Shown here in pieces: positions 6,679 through 8,234 of a stretch of DNA of 8,234 bases. A program made the translations under genes and the position numbers. Below the pieces are notes generated by a model. The model ran no database searches. It was not told where the DNA came from and saw only the letters and a program-made list of their open reading frames with translations. Position 1 is the first letter of the stretch, and each line of letters begins with the position of its first letter. Source of the DNA: Desulfobulbaceae bacterium. Its GTDB lineage: Bacteria; Desulfobacterota; Desulfobulbia; Desulfobulbales; UBA5123. The stretch is taken from the NCBI GenBank assembly GCA_029865195.1, contig JAOUHH010000118.1, forward strand, positions 1-8,234. Direction: 5' to 3'.

Positions 6679-7053
6679 ATGACGAAAAGATCACAGGTAT
6701 ATAAGTGTTCCATGTGCGGCAATATGGTCGAGGTGTTGCACGCCGGCGCCGGCGAGCTGGTCTGTTGCGGGCAACCGATGCAGCTGTTTGCCGAGAATAC
6801 CGTTGACGCAGCCAAGGAAAAACATGTGCCGGTTGTGGAAAAAACCGCCACCGGGTTCAAGGTCTCGGTTGGGTCGACGGCGCATCCCATGGATGACAAG
6901 CACTATATTGAATGGATTGAGCTGTTGGTAGGCGACAAGCTTTATCGGCAGTTCCTCAACCCCGGGCAAGCGCCGGTGGCGGAGTTCTGCGTGGCCGCCG
7001 ACAAGGCGACGGCGCGGGCCTACTGCAATCTGCACGGCTTGTGGGGAGGATGA
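6679..7053 (+). CDS. dfx: Desulfoferrodoxin (two-iron superoxide reductase)
   Basis: This cytoplasmic superoxide reductase (124 residues) reduces superoxide to peroxide without making oxygen, normally using electrons from rubredoxin. The N-terminal desulforedoxin domain has the FeS4 center I ligands C10-x2-C13 and the adjacent pair C29-C30. The C-terminal neelaredoxin domain has the complete center II set H49, H69, H75, C116 and H119. The catalytic-loop Glu47 and Lys48 sit in EKHVPV. Residue numbers agree with the well-studied Desulfovibrio proteins, so this is the full class I form rather than the one-iron neelaredoxin. The start at 6679 has GGGAGG (6668-6673) five bases upstream; an in-frame extension to 6616 lacks family similarity. 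The peroxide it produces would be removed by the rubrerythrin encoded just upstream. Ferritin begins four bases after its stop. Confidence 0.97.
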   Translation: MTKRSQVYKCSMCGNMVEVLHAGAGELVCCGQPMQLFAENTVDAAKEKHVPVVEKTATGFKVSVGSTAHPMDDKHYIEWIELLVGDKLYRQFLNPGQAPVAEFCVAADKATARAYCNLHGLWGG

Positions 7054-7057
7054 GGGT

Positions 7058-7564
7058 ATGCTGAGTAGCGGGATGGAAAAGGCGATCAACGCCCAGATCA
7101 ACGCCGAATACTACTCTTCCTATCTGTATCTCGCTATGTCGGCGCATTTCGCGGCCAGGAGCCTGGCCGGGATGGCGAACTGGATGCGGATGCAGGCCCA
7201 GGAAGAACTGTTCCACGGCATGAAGATGTATGATTTTGTCCATGAACGCGGCGGCAAGGTCACGTTGACGGCCATTGCCAAGCCTCCCGCCAACTGGAAA
7301 ACGCCCCTGGCGGTGTTCAGCGAAGTGCTCAAGCATGAGCAAAAGGTGACGGCGCTGATCAATGAGCTGGTCAACCACGCCCTTGACGAGCGCGATCATG
7401 CCACCAATATCTTCCTGCAATGGTTTGTAACCGAGCAGGTGGAAGAGGAGGCGAGCGCCTCCGCCATTGTCGATAAGCTGAAATTGATCGGCAATGACGC
7501 CAACGGTCTTTTTGTGCTCGATCAGGAACTTGGGCAGCGTGTTTTCACCTTGCCGGTGGCCTAG
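7058..7564 (+). CDS. ftn: Non-haem bacterial ferritin
   Basis: This 168-residue ferritin would form the usual 24-subunit cytoplasmic shell that oxidises Fe(II) and stores it as a ferric core. The ferroxidase ligands match bacterial FtnA by position: E17, E50-x2-H53, E94, and Q127-x2-E130. There is no haem-binding Met pattern that would suggest bacterioferritin. GGGGAGGA (7043-7050) lies seven bases before the ATG and overlaps the end of dfx. The gap of only four bases from the dfx stop indicates an operon with coupled translation. In this setting it probably limits Fenton chemistry by sequestering iron, complementing the superoxide and peroxide reductases upstream. A strong terminator follows 33 bases after the stop. 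Confidence 0.95.
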   Translation: MLSSGMEKAINAQINAEYYSSYLYLAMSAHFAARSLAGMANWMRMQAQEELFHGMKMYDFVHERGGKVTLTAIAKPPANWKTPLAVFSEVLKHEQKVTALINELVNHALDERDHATNIFLQWFVTEQVEEEASASAIVDKLKLIGNDANGLFVLDQELGQRVFTLPVA

Positions 7565-7597
7565 TGTAAAAGGATTTTGTTGCGCGGATTTGTTCAT

Positions 7598-7632
7598 GCC
7601 GCGTCGAGCATCCGTTCGGCGCGGCTTTTTTT
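7598..7632 (+). terminator. Strong Rho-independent terminator after ferritin
   Basis: GCCGCGTCGA (7598-7607) pairs with TCGGCGCGGC (7616-7625) in a 10-bp stem with one G-U pair and an 8-base loop. Seven T residues follow directly (7626-7632). It closes the rbr-dfx-ftn transcript and stands only 18 bases before the flavodiiron protein start codon. Confidence 0.9.
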
Positions 7633-7650
7633 ATATATGGAGAGGAGACA

Positions 7651-8234
7651 ATGACGGCAGTTGAGGTGAAGAAAGATGTTTACTGGGTGGGCGCGGTTGA
7701 TTGGAATGTCCGCGATTTTCATGGCTACTCAACCGAGCGGGGTACCACCTATAACGCATATCTGGTCAAGGACGAAAAGGTTGCCCTATTCGATACCGTT
7801 AAAAGCGATTTCAAGGGCGATCTGGTCCACAATATCCATCAGGTGATCGAGCCTGCCAAGATCGACTACATCATCGTCAACCATGTGGAGCTCGATCATT
7901 CCGGCTCGTTGCCGGAGCTGATCGAACTGGTCAAGCCGGAAAAAATCTTCTGCACCGCTAACGGCAAGCGGGCGATGATCAGCCATTTTCATCGCGAGGA
8001 CTGGCCGTTCGAGGTGGTGAAGACCGGGGATGAGGTCAGCCTCGGAAGGCGCACCGTCCGGTTCATCGAAACCAAGATGCTGCACTGGCCGGACAGCATG
8101 TTCTCCTATCTGGTGGAGGACAAGCTGCTTTTTTCAAGTGATGCCTTCGGGCAGCATCTCGCCTCTTCGCAGCGGTTTGACGACCAGTTGCCCATGGATG
8201 AACTGATCAACCATGCCGCCAAGTACTACGCCAA
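7651..8234 (+). CDS. fprA: Flavodiiron protein (rubredoxin:oxygen oxidoreductase type), 3' end cut by window edge
   Basis: These are the first 194 residues of a class A flavodiiron protein, a soluble enzyme that reduces O2 to water and in some members NO to N2O. What is present is the metallo-beta-lactamase-like domain. The diiron ligands visible are H78-x-E80-x-D82 (in NHVELDHSG, with H83 beside them), H145 in KMLHWPDSM and D164 in SSDAFG. This is the standard set shifted by one from Desulfovibrio ROO; the last His ligand and the FMN-binding flavodoxin domain lie beyond the window. Family members are about 400 residues. The ATG has a good purine-rich site GGAGAGGAGA (7639-7648). No obvious -35/-10 pair fits in the 86-bp gap from ferritin, and a terminator occupies most of it. 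Substrate preference (O2 or NO) cannot be told from this part. Confidence 0.96.
   Translation, partial: MTAVEVKKDVYWVGAVDWNVRDFHGYSTERGTTYNAYLVKDEKVALFDTVKSDFKGDLVHNIHQVIEPAKIDYIIVNHVELDHSGSLPELIELVKPEKIFCTANGKRAMISHFHREDWPFEVVKTGDEVSLGRRTVRFIETKMLHWPDSMFSYLVEDKLLFSSDAFGQHLASSQRFDDQLPMDELINHAAKYYA

Overview
The window looks like a chromosomal segment from an anaerobic, moderately GC-rich member of the Desulfobacterota (the sulfate- or sulfur-metabolising 'deltaproteobacteria'). The main reason is the gene set: two-iron desulfoferrodoxin, Desulfovibrio-type rubrerythrin, ferritin, a flavodiiron oxygen reductase and a PerR regulator side by side. This is the usual oxygen and peroxide defence kit of such anaerobes. 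The assignment rests on gene content and remembered protein similarity, not on a database search. Every gene called is on the plus strand.

Region 1 (1-921): the C-terminal half of seryl-tRNA synthetase (serS), cut by the left edge, then a pyrimidine-rich 236-bp gap with one strong hairpin.

Region 2 (922-4661): a two-gene, translationally coupled signalling module. The first gene encodes a UrtA/AmiC-like substrate-binding protein, apparently held in the membrane by an uncleaved N-terminal helix. The second encodes an 824-residue membrane diguanylate cyclase laid out as TM, periplasmic Cache-like domain, TM, HAMP, PAS, Aer-like PAS and GGDEF. No transporter permease or ATPase genes accompany the binding protein in this window. 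The pair is therefore more likely a ligand sensor that sets c-di-GMP than part of a urea or amide importer.

Region 3 (4662-5452): about 750 bp without a convincing gene. Its right half is very G-rich and C-poor on the plus strand and carries a run of GGG tracts. It ends in the AT-rich promoter region of perR.

Region 4 (5453-8234): the oxidative-stress island. A PerR-type Fur family repressor (all five regulatory metal ligands and the four zinc cysteines are visible) is followed by its own terminator. A new promoter with a perfect TATAAT inside a 15-bp palindrome then drives rbr-dfx-ftn. A strong terminator follows ferritin, and only 18 bp after it a flavodiiron protein gene begins and runs off the right edge. 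Functionally, desulfoferrodoxin reduces superoxide, rubrerythrin reduces peroxide, the flavodiiron protein reduces O2 (or NO) to water (or N2O), and ferritin oxidises and stores the iron that would otherwise drive Fenton chemistry. PerR is the likely peroxide-responsive switch.

The most interesting items are the substrate-binding protein/diguanylate cyclase pair with its Aer-like PAS domain, the palindrome over the rbr promoter, and the terminators placed between the stress genes. I did not see a wholly new system.
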